DNA from: Persicaria tinctoria
Taxonomy: Eukaryota > Streptophyta > Magnoliopsida > Caryophyllales > Polygonaceae
Direction of reading: 5' to 3'
DNA length: 64,000 nucleotides
NCBI GenBank assembly: GCA_037127255.1
Contig: JBANSL010000008.1
Location: 2,442,896-2,506,895, forward strand
Shown one piece after another: positions 48,970-60,645 of the stretch. The translations under genes and the position numbers were made by a program. The notes under the pieces were generated by a model, which saw nothing but the letters and a program-made list of their open reading frames with translations, ran no database searches and was not told the DNA's origin. Positions within the stretch are counted from its first letter, which is position 1; the number at the start of each line of letters is the position of its first letter.

Positions 48970-51589
48970 TCTATATACATATACTAAAACCGATGCATTG
49001 GTGCCTACGTGGCGGCGTGTGAGTGAATCTGCCTACGTGGCGACACGTGAGTGCGTCTCACAAAGCTTTCTCCCGTCAAAAAGAAAATCTAATAAAAATA
49101 ATTAGATAGTTCTAATCTATATAATTAAATATTATTTTATTTTACCATTAACTTATATAATTGGATAGATGAGATATATTATAAAAGAGGAATATCTTAT
49201 AAAAGAGCAAATATTAATATATAAGGTAATTAAAAATATTTAAATTAATACCACCTATCCAAAATAATTTTTAACTTTTTATATTAGCACACATTTGAAG
49301 GAATTAAAAATATTTAAATTAATTAATATTTTATATAGTTTTTAGTTTTTTATAATATGTGATTAAAATAATCATATAGCAAATACGGCGTACAATATTA
49401 TAAAATATCCAGAAAACCCTAGAGAGCGTTTCGCTCTCGGGCCGCCGCCATCCACCCATCCATGGCCGCTGTTTTCACCGGCGTCTCGCAACCATCTTCC
49501 CGGGCTTCTTCTTTCACTCTTTCCTCTTGCTCTCGACGGCAAGTCACCACCGTCCTGGTTCGTCCTAAACCACATACCGGCAACCGCCGCCTAGCCCCTG
49601 GTTGTTGCCCAGGTTTGCCACCGCCTATCGAGTCTCGACCTCACCTTCTCCTCCGATTGTGCCCCGATTAGCCGCAGCCACGGCCACCGCAAGCATCACC
49701 GCCCACCTTCTTCGTCTTCTCCGCCGAACCTCGAGCCAACCAGCCCTTGCCAGATCTCCTCTGTCCGGGCCAACACATGTCCTAACCCTCCTTCCGGCCT
49801 TCGGTTCCTCGCCCCTGCTTGGTGCCCTGGTTAGCCACCGCCTCTCGACCTCCCTTCTCCTCCGATTATTGCCTCGGTTAGCCGCCGCCTCGGCCACCAA
49901 CATCTTTCCTCTACCCAAACACTCGCCGTCGCTCGCTCACGCCTCGTGCTCATTGGCCACCGTCCTCCTCTGTCCAGGCCGACACCAAAAAACACTCCCT
50001 TGGTTTCCGCCGCCGCAAGCAACACCGACCACCTTCACTGCCTTCTCCACCAAACGTCGAGCACCCTGGACTCACCGCCTTGACACCGCCCTCCTCCGGC
50101 CTCGTTCACCGGCTGAACCTTTTGCGGCTTTTCACCTGCTCACCATGCTTTAGTTAGCGTTTTTTTAACACTTTTGGTTACCCTTTTGGTTGATTGACTT
50201 GGTAGGGAAAAATGGGGTTTGTGAACTTTATTGGTTCGTTTTCTAACCGCTCTCTGGTTTCTTAGTCTGTGTATTGTTGTTGTTTATTTATTCCTGTCCC
50301 GTCTCATATGTTTCCTCTATTTTGGTTTCCCTTGTGGTTGCCTTTACGATCTTGTTATCATCCTTGAGGGTGTGAGTTCGGTTTTTGGGATTTGTTTTGG
50401 CAATGATTTGGCTGGAATTTTGGTTTGCGGGTTGGTGTACTTTGCTTTTCTTGTTGTGGTACAGGTTTCATGTGAACTGTGACTGGTTTGTCGAGCTTTG
50501 TAGACGTCGTGGAAATGCGACGATGCCTGTTGATTCTGGAAAGAGTCCATGTTGAGGTGTCCGCTAGTGATCCCCAGAGTTCTCTGTGTTCGTCTGCAGT
50601 TTGACCAGTTGGTTTTGGTTCTGCTAATCTGTTGTTTCAGTGTAGATTGGCTTGTACTTTATTTATGTTCTTTTCTTTCTGTCATTTGCTTCTGTCATTT
50701 GTTTCTTGTTGTACATGATGGTTAGTCCATCCCCCGGCTTGTCCGGGCTCTCGGTTTCTCTAGGCTTGTCTAGAGAATCGAATTTCTTTCCTTATATCAA
50801 AAAAAATAAAAAATCATATAGCATATAATTTAGATCGAAGTGAGTACATTCATTTTTATCTTAAAAAACCTTGCATGTACATATTAGACCTATCTTAAAA
50901 AAACTCGTGGTTGATTTTGAAATAAAAATTAATAAAACAATATGTTATCATAGTTTATATAAAGTTAAATAAGCCACAATCTATCTATCTGTCTATATAT
51001 TTTAGTTGATTGACAAAAATATAAATAAAAAATATTTCATAGTCATACTTACCAAAAATAAAAAATATTAATAGATAAATATGCAGTATTTTATAGGTGC
51101 TATTTTATTTATACCTGGATTATTTTTTGGTGACAAAATTATTTCTCTAAAAATTAATTATTTAATCATTTTTATTTCATTTATATTTATATTTTTTTTA
51201 GCCTAAAATGATTTATAAAAATATTATGTAGCCACAATCCATATGTGCGTAGCTATTTTAGTAAAATATATATTTAATAAAAAAATATTAAAATATTTTA
51301 AAAAATCAGTTATCTATTAAATTACATGAGATTCAATTAATGTTAGATTAGAAAAAAGAACTTTTTACCTTATAAATGCGAATTTTATTTATATTTTGAG
51401 ATAATCTAAATAAAAGATATTTAGATTATATATAATCTATCGAACTAATTTTATTTATATTTATATTATTTTTTGCTGGAAAAATTACTTATATTTAGAT
51501 TATTATGATTTTTATTTATTAAAATCTATCTAAATTATTATAATATTATATTAATGTATTCCCCGTACACGGGACGGGGCCTACACTAG
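48970..51589 (+). mobile_element. Helitron, family 2, long copy carrying a retroelement
   Basis: The 5' end is TCTATATACATATACTAAAACC after A (48969). The 3' end is CTAG (51586-51589) followed by T, preceded by the hairpin CCCCGT-ACACGGG-ACGGGG. Its first ~230 bases match 15676 onward. Without the insertion at 49382-50811 it is about 1.2 kb, and it encodes no Helitron protein. Its interior (50860-51200) also matches 10075-11690 in pieces, so a third related copy existed there. Confidence 0.75.
49382..50811 (+). mobile_element. Non-coding retroelement nested in the Helitron
   Basis: It is flanked by the perfect 12-base repeat AATCATATAGCA at 49370-49381 and 50812-50823, with an A-rich tail at the right. 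The left half is C-rich with Pro/Ser/Leu-biased frames; the right half is T-rich. Near the 3' end two hairpins share the loop core CTTGT: CCCGG-CTTGT-CCGGG and TCTCTAG-GCTTGT-CTAGAGA. No retroelement protein domain is seen. It is probably a non-autonomous element moved by a LINE, or a retrocopy of an unrecognised transcript. Confidence 0.65.
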
Positions 51590-52767
51590 TTAGATAATAA
51601 TACGCACGCATCGTAGATTCATAGTTCACCCTAAAACATCAATACATATATGTGATATATACTCATACATAATACATTATACATATATTGTTGCATACGC
51701 GTTGTAGTCCATCCACAATAGTCTATACTATTGTTACATATTTCATCCGATCGAAAATAAACGATGTTTGACTTTTTTGCACGTAGCTTTAGGATGGCCT
51801 GATTCTGTTACTCGACCCATCCCCAAGAATTCTTAACTCGATCTCATCAACCACCCGCTTCTAGTTTCACCTGCTCCGGCCACTCATCATCCAACTGTTA
51901 ATCTAGTGGATCAAGTGAAAATTCGGATGAACAACACTTCAACGAGTAAACAACTAACAACGCAAAAAACAGCTTGAATCAAAGCAAACAAAGAGAAATG
52001 CGTTATAAAATATACTGTAAATGATATCAAATCAAACAAACATGATAATTTAATTAAGAGAAAATTTGCCCAACAGACCTTTTTTTTGGGCTTTATTGAC
52101 TTCCAAGACTATCAAATTAGGTTTTTGTCCACCTCTAAGTTTTTGGACAAAATTGCCCCTGAGATCTAAACCTATTCTCATAGATTTCTAGCGTTTCAAC
52201 AACACTTCTCTCGCTCTCTTCCTCGCCCTTCATTCTCTCTCGCTATGAGGAAACGACGGAGGTGAACCGCCACCTTCTTCCCTCTCCAGCTCTCCATCCC
52301 CAATCTTCACCCTCTTAGCCCTCTCTCGTCGGCATTCAACATCCCGCCACCAGCATCCCGCGACCTTCACACCGCCTCCCTCACCTCCGGCGACCTCTTG
52401 CTCCGTTACCACCGCGTCTCTCTTCCTCTCATTTTATGTTCATCATTTTCCTCTCGATCGACGAAGGTTCCCGCCCCTGATTGCATTGCAGATCCGAGGA
52501 CGAAGGATCCCGCTTCCAGCCTTGCGTCTGGCGGATCCCGCTTACGGCAGATCCCTCTCGGTTGCTTTCAATTTCTCCGTCAATCCCAGTCAGTGGTGCT
52601 CCCGGGGACCAACCAGGAGGAGTTCGATTCCAAGGTCGGCGCCGAATTTGAATCCTCCGATTACTCCCTCTGCTGGATCCGGTTGTGATTCGGAACTGAA
52701 GACGGCGGAGCAGGAGTACGCAGGGGATCTCGCTGGCGATGGCAAGACGAAGAGGAAGAGCCTCTAA

Positions 52768-52849
52768 CTCTGCTCGATTTCAGCAAGTATTGGTGGATCT
52801 CACTGGCTCTGCTCGATTTCAACATGTATTGGTGGATCTCGCTATCGAT
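52768..52849 (+). repeat. Two-unit tandem repeat, 41 bp
   Basis: TCTGCTCGATTTCA(G/A)CA followed by (A/T)GTATTGGTGGATCTC occurs twice back to back, with a period of 41 bases. Confidence 0.75.
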
Positions 52850-53279
52850 CTGTGGTGGATTCTCCAAGCCGTCGCTCTGTCCATGGTGGCTCACATCCTC
52901 CTTAATTCCGCAGGGCTTTCCTGGTCAGTAATCGACAAACCTTTTCGTTTCCGGTGAAGGACTTGCTTTCGGCGGATCCACTACTTGCACCATCTTCTTC
53001 TTCATCTTCTCCTCGTCAGCAATCAACTAACCTTTTCGTCTCCGTTTAAATTTAACCTGGATCTTATCTTCGGTGATGTCAAATGTGTGACCTAGTTGAT
53101 CGAATCTCCGATTGATTGATTCCTTTTTTTCGATCTTGCTTTGCAATGTGAAATTTGTGTGATCTGCTCAGTAGATTTCGAAACCAGGGGTTTAGCAGTG
53201 ACATGAAGCAAAATGAAATCAAGAATTAGGTTTTATGAATTGATTAATTCCTTTCACTCTTTAAGCTATTGGTTAGGAT

Positions 53280-54060
53280 ATGAAAACCGCACATTGCTGA
53301 AACCGGAGTTTCAGTACCAAAAAAGTTGATGAAACCGGGGGTTCAGCATCAACAACGTTATTGAAACCATAAACAATGTTGCTGAAACCCCAGTTTCAGG
53401 CTTTCAGCAGTAGCAATAGTGCTGAAATTGGGGTTTCAACAACAGCGTTTTGGAAGGAAATTTGGAGTTAGACTCGTGAGAGGAATATTTTTACTCTTTT
53501 GGTGAGGACTTTTAGTTTGGCCATTCTTTTTGCTGAAATTGTTGTTGCTAAACTTGCTTTAAAACTAGAATTTGCTAAAATTGTTGTTGTTGAACTTGCT
53601 TTAAATCTCCTTTAAAAGCCCTTAGCTCAATGGTAGAGCGATGTGCTATGCGCAAATACTTGGGTTCGAATCCCGCATAGGCTAAATTTGATATATACCG
53701 TAACACGATTTCAGCAACAATTTCAGTATCAACAACGTTGCTGAAACCGTGGTTTAGGCATCAATAACAGTGCTGAAATCGGGGTTTCATCAACTCCGGT
53801 TTCGACAACGTGAAAAAAAAACAGTAACGCGAAAAGAAAAAAAAAACTGCTGAAACAGAGGGTGGCACAGGTGTTTCAGCAACTCAAGAAATGTGGAAAA
53901 AAAAAACGAAAAAAAGGGTAACATGGAGATAAAAAAAACTCAATTTCAGCAATTTCGGTTTCGGTAATTTTGGCAACGTGGAAAAAAAAGAACTCAATTT
54001 CAGCAACTTCGGTTTCAGCAGTTTCAGCAACGCGGAAAAAAAAAACAAACAAAAAAAACT
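53280..54060. repeat. Array of GCTGAAAC...GTTTCAGC palindromes
   Basis: Many short inverted units recur in both orientations: GCTGAAACC(G/C)(G/C)(A/G)GTTTCAG and TTTCAGCAACNNCGTTGCTGAAA. A dozen or more occurrences lie in about 780 bases, with A-rich spacers on the right half. A tRNA-like sequence sits in the middle. No coding potential is seen. Confidence 0.75.
53618..53684 (+). pseudogene. tRNA-like sequence (decayed)
   Basis: TAGCTCAATGGTAGAGC makes a good D arm and GGGTTCGAATCCC a good T arm with B box. The acceptor stem pairs only at its outer three bases and the anticodon stem has a mismatch. It is therefore a tRNA relic or a SINE head, not a working tRNA. Confidence 0.6.
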
Positions 54061-54832
54061 AAATTTCGCGGAAAAAAATTGTTGAAAAAAAAAAATTCAA
54101 CAACTTTATTTTAAGGGTGGACATTTTGCTAATATGAAGAGGGTAGACGTTTTCCTAATAAAGCTCAAAATTTTGGATATCGAGGTAATCACGCCTTTAA
54201 TTAATATATTATATAAGAGCAAATATAAAATGAGATAATTTAATATATTACATGAGATGTATAAATATATGCATGACTATATAATGTGTTGGGTTACGGT
54301 ACGTTCGAAAACATTTTCACCCGAATCCAATCCATCGTCCGTGGGCCACGTCCGTTCACACGGTTAATATCTGAATTATATCGAATTTTCACCAATTTTT
54401 AACAAATCAAGTAAAATAGATATCTATGGATGGATATGGATAAGATTGTCATCTCTATAAAGCGGTGCCATGGTTGTCTTTGACATCCCGTAATGCATAC
54501 TGTTGCTTTCCCATGTTACAAGAAACGTTACACGCCTAGCAAATTAATTAAATTAAAATATACCGAGTGTATATGTAGTGTAGAAGCAATTCTGAATTAA
54601 TTAGGCGGTCGGTAACCGATATTTTTAATTTGTCGCTCCATTGGTTATCAGTTTATTTAGCGTGATCAATCATCATAAAACAAAAGTGATTAAGGAAAGT
54701 GGCTTTAATTTTGCTAATGGAAGAAATGATGTGAATGATTGATGATGTAAGATGAGTAAGAGATTCACACGTGTTATATGATATGGGTGTATTTGAATTT
54801 CGAAATGGAGTACAAGAATCCCCCGTTTGTTA

Positions 54833-55069
54833 CTCCCTCCGTTCGGCAAAACTTGTCGTTTACTATTCATACATGCTTTTTTAAAACGATAAAAACTATA
54901 TAAAATATTAATTTTTTTATAAATTTTTTTTAACAAGTTTGTACTTATCAATAATAACTACGAAGTTGTTAAAAAAATTATTAAAAAAAATAGATATTTT
55001 ATCTAGTTTTTATCCCCTACAAAAGCGTGCATGAATAGTAAAGTGTCAAGTTTTTCCGAACGGAGGTAG
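54833..55069. mobile_element. Stowaway MITE
   Basis: The termini CTCCCTCCGTTCGGCAAAAC and TTTTTCCGAACGGAGGTAG are inverted, with TA on both sides. Subterminal TTTACTATTCATACATGC pairs with GCGTGCATGAATAGTAAA. It shares its termini with the split element at 41146. Confidence 0.87.
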
Positions 55070-55087
55070 TATCAGATATATAACATT

Positions 55088-55979
55088 GGGTAAAATTCAT
55101 CTATGATCCCTGAACTTTGACTAACTATTCAAACAGGTTCATGAACTTTATTTTTGTTCATTGAAGTCTCTGAACTTTGATACTTTGTACACATTTAGTC
55201 CATCTGTTAGTAAATTTGTTAAATATGTGTTAAATAATGATATAGAATCAATGTATTTTTGTATTAATTACATGAGTTAAGTTATACAATTGTAATTGTC
55301 CGGTATTTGTTTTACTAAAGTAAAAAATTAAGCTTTTTTCTTCTCAAAAGTCATCATATATAATAGAGTTTTCTTAAAGCAAAGCATATTTTAAAATATA
55401 TTTTTATCAAAAACACTTTCTATTTTTTTTTACCAAATGTTATAATTTTCCAATAATAGTTTATTTTAAATTATTTTAATGACTAAAATTTCCTTATTTA
55501 ATTAAAAACAGAGTTTATTTTGTTAACTCAAATAGAATTTATTTTTATAGCAAAAGTAGAGTTTTTTTTTTAACAAAACACATTTTAATTGTTTTTTAAT
55601 TAAATAAGAAATTTTCGATCATTAAATTACTTTAAAATAAAATATCAACGGAAAATTATACCATTTAGTTGGAAAATAAAAAGTTTTTTTATTATAAAAA
55701 TACTTTTTAAAAACATATATTTTTAATATAATATAATTTTTTTACTTTAGTAAAACAAATACCAAGCAATTACATGTGTATAGCCTAACTTATTCTATTA
55801 ATATACCAAAATACATTGATTTTATATCATTATTTTACACATATTTAACAAATTTACTAACAGAATGACCAAATGTGTACAAAGTATCAAAGTGTAGGGA
55901 CTTCAATGAACAAAAATAAAGTTCAGGGACTCGTTTGAATATCTCATCAAAGTTCAAGGACCATGGGTGGATTTTACCC
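55088..55979. mobile_element. Fold-back element, about 0.9 kb, arms over 400 bp
   Basis: GGGTAAAATTCATC...CCCTGAACTTTGA at the left is mirrored by TCAAAGTTCAAGGACC...GGATTTTACCC at the right. Pairing continues through TTTATTTTTGTTCATTGAAGT, TTTGATACTTTGTACACATTT and GTTAGTAAATTTGTTAAATA to nearly the centre. No transposase and no clear target duplication are visible. A transcript would form one long hairpin. Confidence 0.8.
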
Positions 55980-56767
55980 ACATAAAATTAGATATCTCAA
56001 AGTATGTTGGGATTAAATGTCCCACGTCGGTGGTATAGATCAAAATATAACAACAAAATATGAGAGGAGGGGAAGCTCTTATATAATGGCGTAAGCTTTT
56101 GTGTAAAATGGTGAATCCCGACCTTATAAACAAAAATAAAATAAATTCCGACACGACTCCCGCTTTGATACGACTCGGCTCGGGTTTCTCGGATTTTCAC
56201 ATCTCTATTTGGTATGGGAGGATATGGGTATAAATATAATTTTACTTCTATTTTTTTCAATCGCAACCATCGAAAATTCCCTTCTACGGTATACTTAGGA
56301 TTTTCAAGAACAATAGTAGGGCCTCCCTACTACCGCCTTTGCCGGTGGCACCTCCAATCACCGAAAACCCCCATTTCCAGGAGAATAAAATCGACTTGAG
56401 AGATCTCCAGGTTGAACGTACTGTTGAAGATCCCTTTCAGAGGCGGGGCATCTTCAAAGCCTCAATGGCTTCAAGGGAGTTGAGAGCGACCTCTTTGCCC
56501 TCACTGAGGGACTTGTGAGTGAAATCGACATCGAAGTTGAAGATCCCCTCCCATGGATTGAAATTTGAGAACAAGAGAGAATGAAGAATAAGTAAGCAGA
56601 AGCGGGCAAATAAAAAGGCCACATAACAGTTTTTTTGGGTATATGGAAGTGGGAATACTTACAAAGGAAGAGGTATGTGGATATCAAATTGAATGGATAT
56701 ATGATGTGTATATTTCAATTTGATATCCGTCTACGCATGTACGGAGTACTAAACCAGTGTATAGTTA

Positions 56768-59721
56768 CAAGTTACCCTCAAGGGAAGGAATTACCCTCAA
56801 AGTCCCGACGAAAATTTCTGAGCAAATAACTAAGGAAATGACTGACAGATTTATAAGCCATCAAACAAACAAAATTCATCCAAATCAAATATTAAATATC
56901 CAACCTCAAATTACCCAAATAGAAAACGCCAACTTAATTAGACCTCCAACTAATTTAGAGATAAAACACACGGTGGAAGAAATGGCTTCGGATAAAACTC
57001 CAGGTCCAGATGGATATCCCCCTGAATATTATACTCAGTACTGGAACATTATTGGTCCATCTCGCTGTAAAGCAATCAAAACCTTCTTCCACTCTAGAAC
57101 TCTCCTAGGAGAAATTAACCAGACCTTTATAGCTCTTGTCCCCAAAATAGATAACCCAACAAACATAAATCACTTCAGGCCCATTAGTCTATGCAACACG
57201 ATCTATAAAATTATAACAAAAATTCTGGCTAATAGGCTCAAACCAATACTTCCTAGGATCATTAGTCCTTCTCAAGGGGCTTTTGTGGAAGGAAGATCTA
57301 TTCAATACAACACCCTAATAGCACATGAGATCTTTCATAGAAAAAAAGGAAAAAGGGGTTGGATGGATCTAAAGCTAGATATGGAAAAAACGTATGACAA
57401 AATAAATTGGAACTTCATTGAAGCAACCTTGATCAAGTTTGGTTTCCATCCTACATGGATCAAATGGGTCATGGCGTGTATAACCACTACTACTTTCTCG
57501 GTGCTGGTCAATAATTTCCCGGGAAAACCATTCAAACCCAACAGAGGAATCTGACAAGGTGACCCCCTAGTGCCATATATTTTTGTATTGATCATGGAAA
57601 ATTTGGCTCGAGAGTTTCATTGGGAAGCCCAGTTGGATGATGCCTTGATTGGTATAAAGATCACAAAAAATGGTACTTCAATTCCCTTCTTAACATTTGC
57701 TTATGACACTCTCATTTTCTCAGAAGCCTCTTTTAAGAGTCTGCATACCATTCAGAACACCTTAAATAACTTCTCCAATTTATCGGGGCTAGTCATAAAC
57801 TGCAACAAAAGTTCATTACAAGTCTCTGAGAATGTTAGCTCCAACCTTGCCAAATGCCTCGCCCAAGAGATGAGGATCCCACTCTCAAAAGCTATGGAAA
57901 AATATTTAGGCATCCCCATCATAAGTGGAAGGGTTAAAAATTGTGTCATTGAAGAAGCTATTGATAACCTCAAAAAAAAACTATCGAAATGGAAAGCTTC
58001 ATCTCTATCTCAAGCAGGGAGAGCTATTCTTATACATGCAAATCTTAGTTCTAAAACTAATTACCTTATGCAAAATTTTATGCTCCCAAAAGAGGTTCTA
58101 AACCAAATAGATCAAATTAACAAGAACTTCTTCTGGAACAAATTATAAGTTGGGATAAGATTTGTAAACCAAAAAGTGAAGGTGGTCTTGGATTCAAGAC
58201 GGCTGAAGAGATGAACATTAGCTTACAAATGAAGTTACTTTGGAAGCTTTACTCTAACCAAGAAAATATCTGGACTAAACTCATAAAAGAAAAATATCTT
58301 CAAACTGACACAATTCAACACAGATCCTTACAAAACACTTCATGGCAATTTGGGAGGCTCCTACATTTACGAGATAGTTTCCACAAAGGATTATTATGGC
58401 TCATTGGAAATGGGGAATCCATCAATGTCTGGGATGACCCATGGCTTATTGACCATGACTTAACTCCGTATAAAAATGACCAAAATATAAATCTAAAAGT
58501 CTCTGATTTATTTATAACCCAATCCAACTGGAATATCACTCTTCTTAAGTAACTATTCCCCCAACACATAGCCAACTAAATTCAAGAAATCAAAATACCA
58601 TAATGGAGGCCTAGAGATAGGATGATCTGGAAACCTAATCCGAATGGAAACTTGACTACCAAGACTGCATATCAAATAATTAAAAAAACACAACAAGATG
58701 ACTGTGACTATAAGTGGATTTGGAAGCTCAACATCCCACCTAGATTAAAGAACCTTGTTTGGAAAATAGTTGTTGATGGCCTTGCAACAAAATGTAGACT
58801 TAATAAGTATTTTAATAGAGTGCCCTCTCAGTGCTGCCTTTGTAACACAGAGGAGGAAAATTCTCATCACCTCTTCTTAAACTGCCAAGTAACAAGATCA
58901 ATATATAGAACCTATGAGCAGCTAACCAACAAATCTTTTATACAGCTCCGAAGACGGAATGATGATATCATGCTACTAAGAATTCAAAATACAAATTTTG
59001 AAGAACTCTGTTTCATTTGGCAAGTAATATGGGAAATAAGGAATAACATCATTTTTAACAAAATTAAACTAGACACACCTTCGACCCTAGTACAAAGAAT
59101 TTTAAATGATACTCCGTATTACAAACTGGGATAGGACAAATGAAGAGATAACTAAGACGACCCCTCAAAATAAACGTCAAAAGGCAAAATGGAACAAACC
59201 CCCAAATACAATCGTTAAAATAAACGTTGATGACTGAGTGCGCCCCATTTGCTAGTGTTATGTGGGAGGGGTCATCAGGGACTCCAATGGTCATATTATT
59301 GATATTTTTCACCAGGAGATAATGCAGACTGCAGAGTTCAGTTCTCCAAGCCGAGGTCCTAGCTATTTCCACATGCATGCAGATAGCGATTGAGAGAAGT
59401 CTCAAGAGAGTCATCATTGAAGGTGACAATTTAGAAGCAGTTAGAGCAATTAATGGCTCGCCACTAATCAATTGGGAGATCCTGCGTCAAATTGAAGAAA
59501 TCAAGCTTCTGCCTAGCTCTTTTGATCATATTGAAGTTAAGCATTGTTATAGAGAAGCAAATAGAGTAGCAGATTTTATTGTTAAGAGTAGAGTGATCTG
59601 TAAGTTGTCTACACTCCCTTTGAACATGGATTTTTGTAACATCATCCGTCAGGATGATCAAGGGTGTGTTCTGTTTCCCTAAACATAACCATCCTAATGT
59701 TTCCCCACTGTAAAAAAAAAG
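56768..59721 (+). mobile_element. 5'-truncated, decayed LINE with reverse transcriptase
   Basis: The 11-base duplication GTGTATAGTTA (56757-56767, 59722-59732) and an A tail bound it. The ORF2 remains are in order: reverse transcriptase (56757-57554 and 57570-58148) with SDKTPGPDGYPPEYY, NHFRPISLCNTIYKIITK and QGAFVEGRS; a linker (58211-58552); a zinc-knuckle segment (58622-59134, CCLCNTEEENSHHLFLNC); and an RNase H remnant in two frames to 59682 (IEGDN, NRVADF). The frame is broken by a TGA at 57552-57554, where the family has Arg before QGDPL, and by further stops and shifts. The catalytic box reads FAYDTLIF, so the first Asp of the usual ADD is lost. The copy is dead. Confidence 0.92.
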
Positions 59722-59842
59722 GTGTATAGTTATGAGTGATATCTATACCACTACCCCACATCAGGACATGGTCCACATGGATAGTTGGATACGTACCAAA
59801 TAGAGTCAAGTTTTCTATCTCGGTTTATATGAATAAAATAAG

Positions 59843-60635
59843 GGTGATGATATCTTCACCGCTAATTTTTACTATTTCCACCGCTAATCACCGCATAGAT
59901 ATGCGGTGGATTTAATGACAGTCAACGATCCCACCACATAGGTATACGGTGGGTCACCGCAATACTATACGGTGGGTCACTATACACATGACAAAAACCG
60001 TCGCCATAACCCATCGCATAGGTATAGTGTGTTTGAACCGTCGCCATATAGCCCAAAACCGTCGTCATAACAGTCCAAAACCGTCATCATTACAGTCCAA
60101 AACCGTCGCCATAACCGCATGCGGTGGGTTATGACGACGGTTTTTTGATAACTTCTACAACCCTTTCCTTTTTTCTTTTTTTTTAGGTACGAATTCGGAT
60201 GGGAAAACCCTATCCGAAAGCATCCTGTCGGATGAGGTCAAGAAGACCTGTATCTCGGTATAGCTCAGGCCCCCGGTAGAGTAGCAAAGGTGTGCAACCT
60301 TATCCGCTACCCGGTTACCAATACGGGGAATATGTGATACACTAACATTATTTATTCCTTTGAGAAGGCTTTGAATATCAGACATAACCATTTCTATTTC
60401 CCAAGGACATCCAACTCGTGATTTTAGATAGTCCGTGATAATCTTAGAGTCTCCTTCTATTATTAGATCTGGTATCCTTTCCAATTGCCAAAAACTCAAT
60501 GCATGTACACCGTCGCCATAACCTACCGCATAGGTATGCGGTGGGTCTGGGGAAAAGTGGATTAAGACCACCGCATATCTATGCGGTGATTAACGGTGGA
60601 AATAGTAAAAATTATCGGTGGAGATATCGTTTCCG
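59843..60635. mobile_element. Small Mutator-like element with palindromic iterons
   Basis: Inverted ends of about 65 bases (ATATCTTCACCGCTAATTTTT on the left; its inverse with AAAAATTATCGGTGGAGATAT on the right) are flanked by the perfect 10-base repeat ATAAAATAAG (59833-59842, 60636-60645). Inside are repeated palindromes CCGCATAGGTATGCGG and about four tandem units of CAGTCCAAAACCGTCGCCAT. A LINE fragment is inserted at 60169-60475. No transposase is present. Confidence 0.75.
60169..60475 (-). mobile_element. LINE 3' fragment inserted in the Mutator-like element
   Basis: The minus strand encodes the end of an RNase H domain (RIPDLIIEGDSKIITDYL, then GNRVADKVAHLC), close in sequence to the LINE at 28310-29715, and ends in an A tail (T runs at 60169-60184). 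CCTTTCC occurs at 60162-60168 and 60476-60482 and is the likely target duplication. It is the shortest copy of this LINE family here. Confidence 0.8.
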
Positions 60636-60645
60636 ATAAAATAAG

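Larger units (their letters stand above)
52060..54200. mobile_element. Possible transposon with degenerate inverted ends and captured DNA
   Basis: The left edge (GGGCTTTATTGACTTCC followed by TTTTTGTCCACCTC) and the inverted right edge (GAGCTTTATTAGGAAAACG followed by AAAATGTCCACCC) are similar. Inside, 52200-52970 is GC-rich and coding-like, with repeated GGATCCCGCTT(C/A), but no domain. 53280-54060 is a palindrome-rich array. No target duplication was established. Confidence 0.4.

Noticed and set aside
53618..53684. Functional tRNA gene
   Set aside because: The acceptor stem pairs only in part and the anticodon stem is imperfect. Kept as a relic only.
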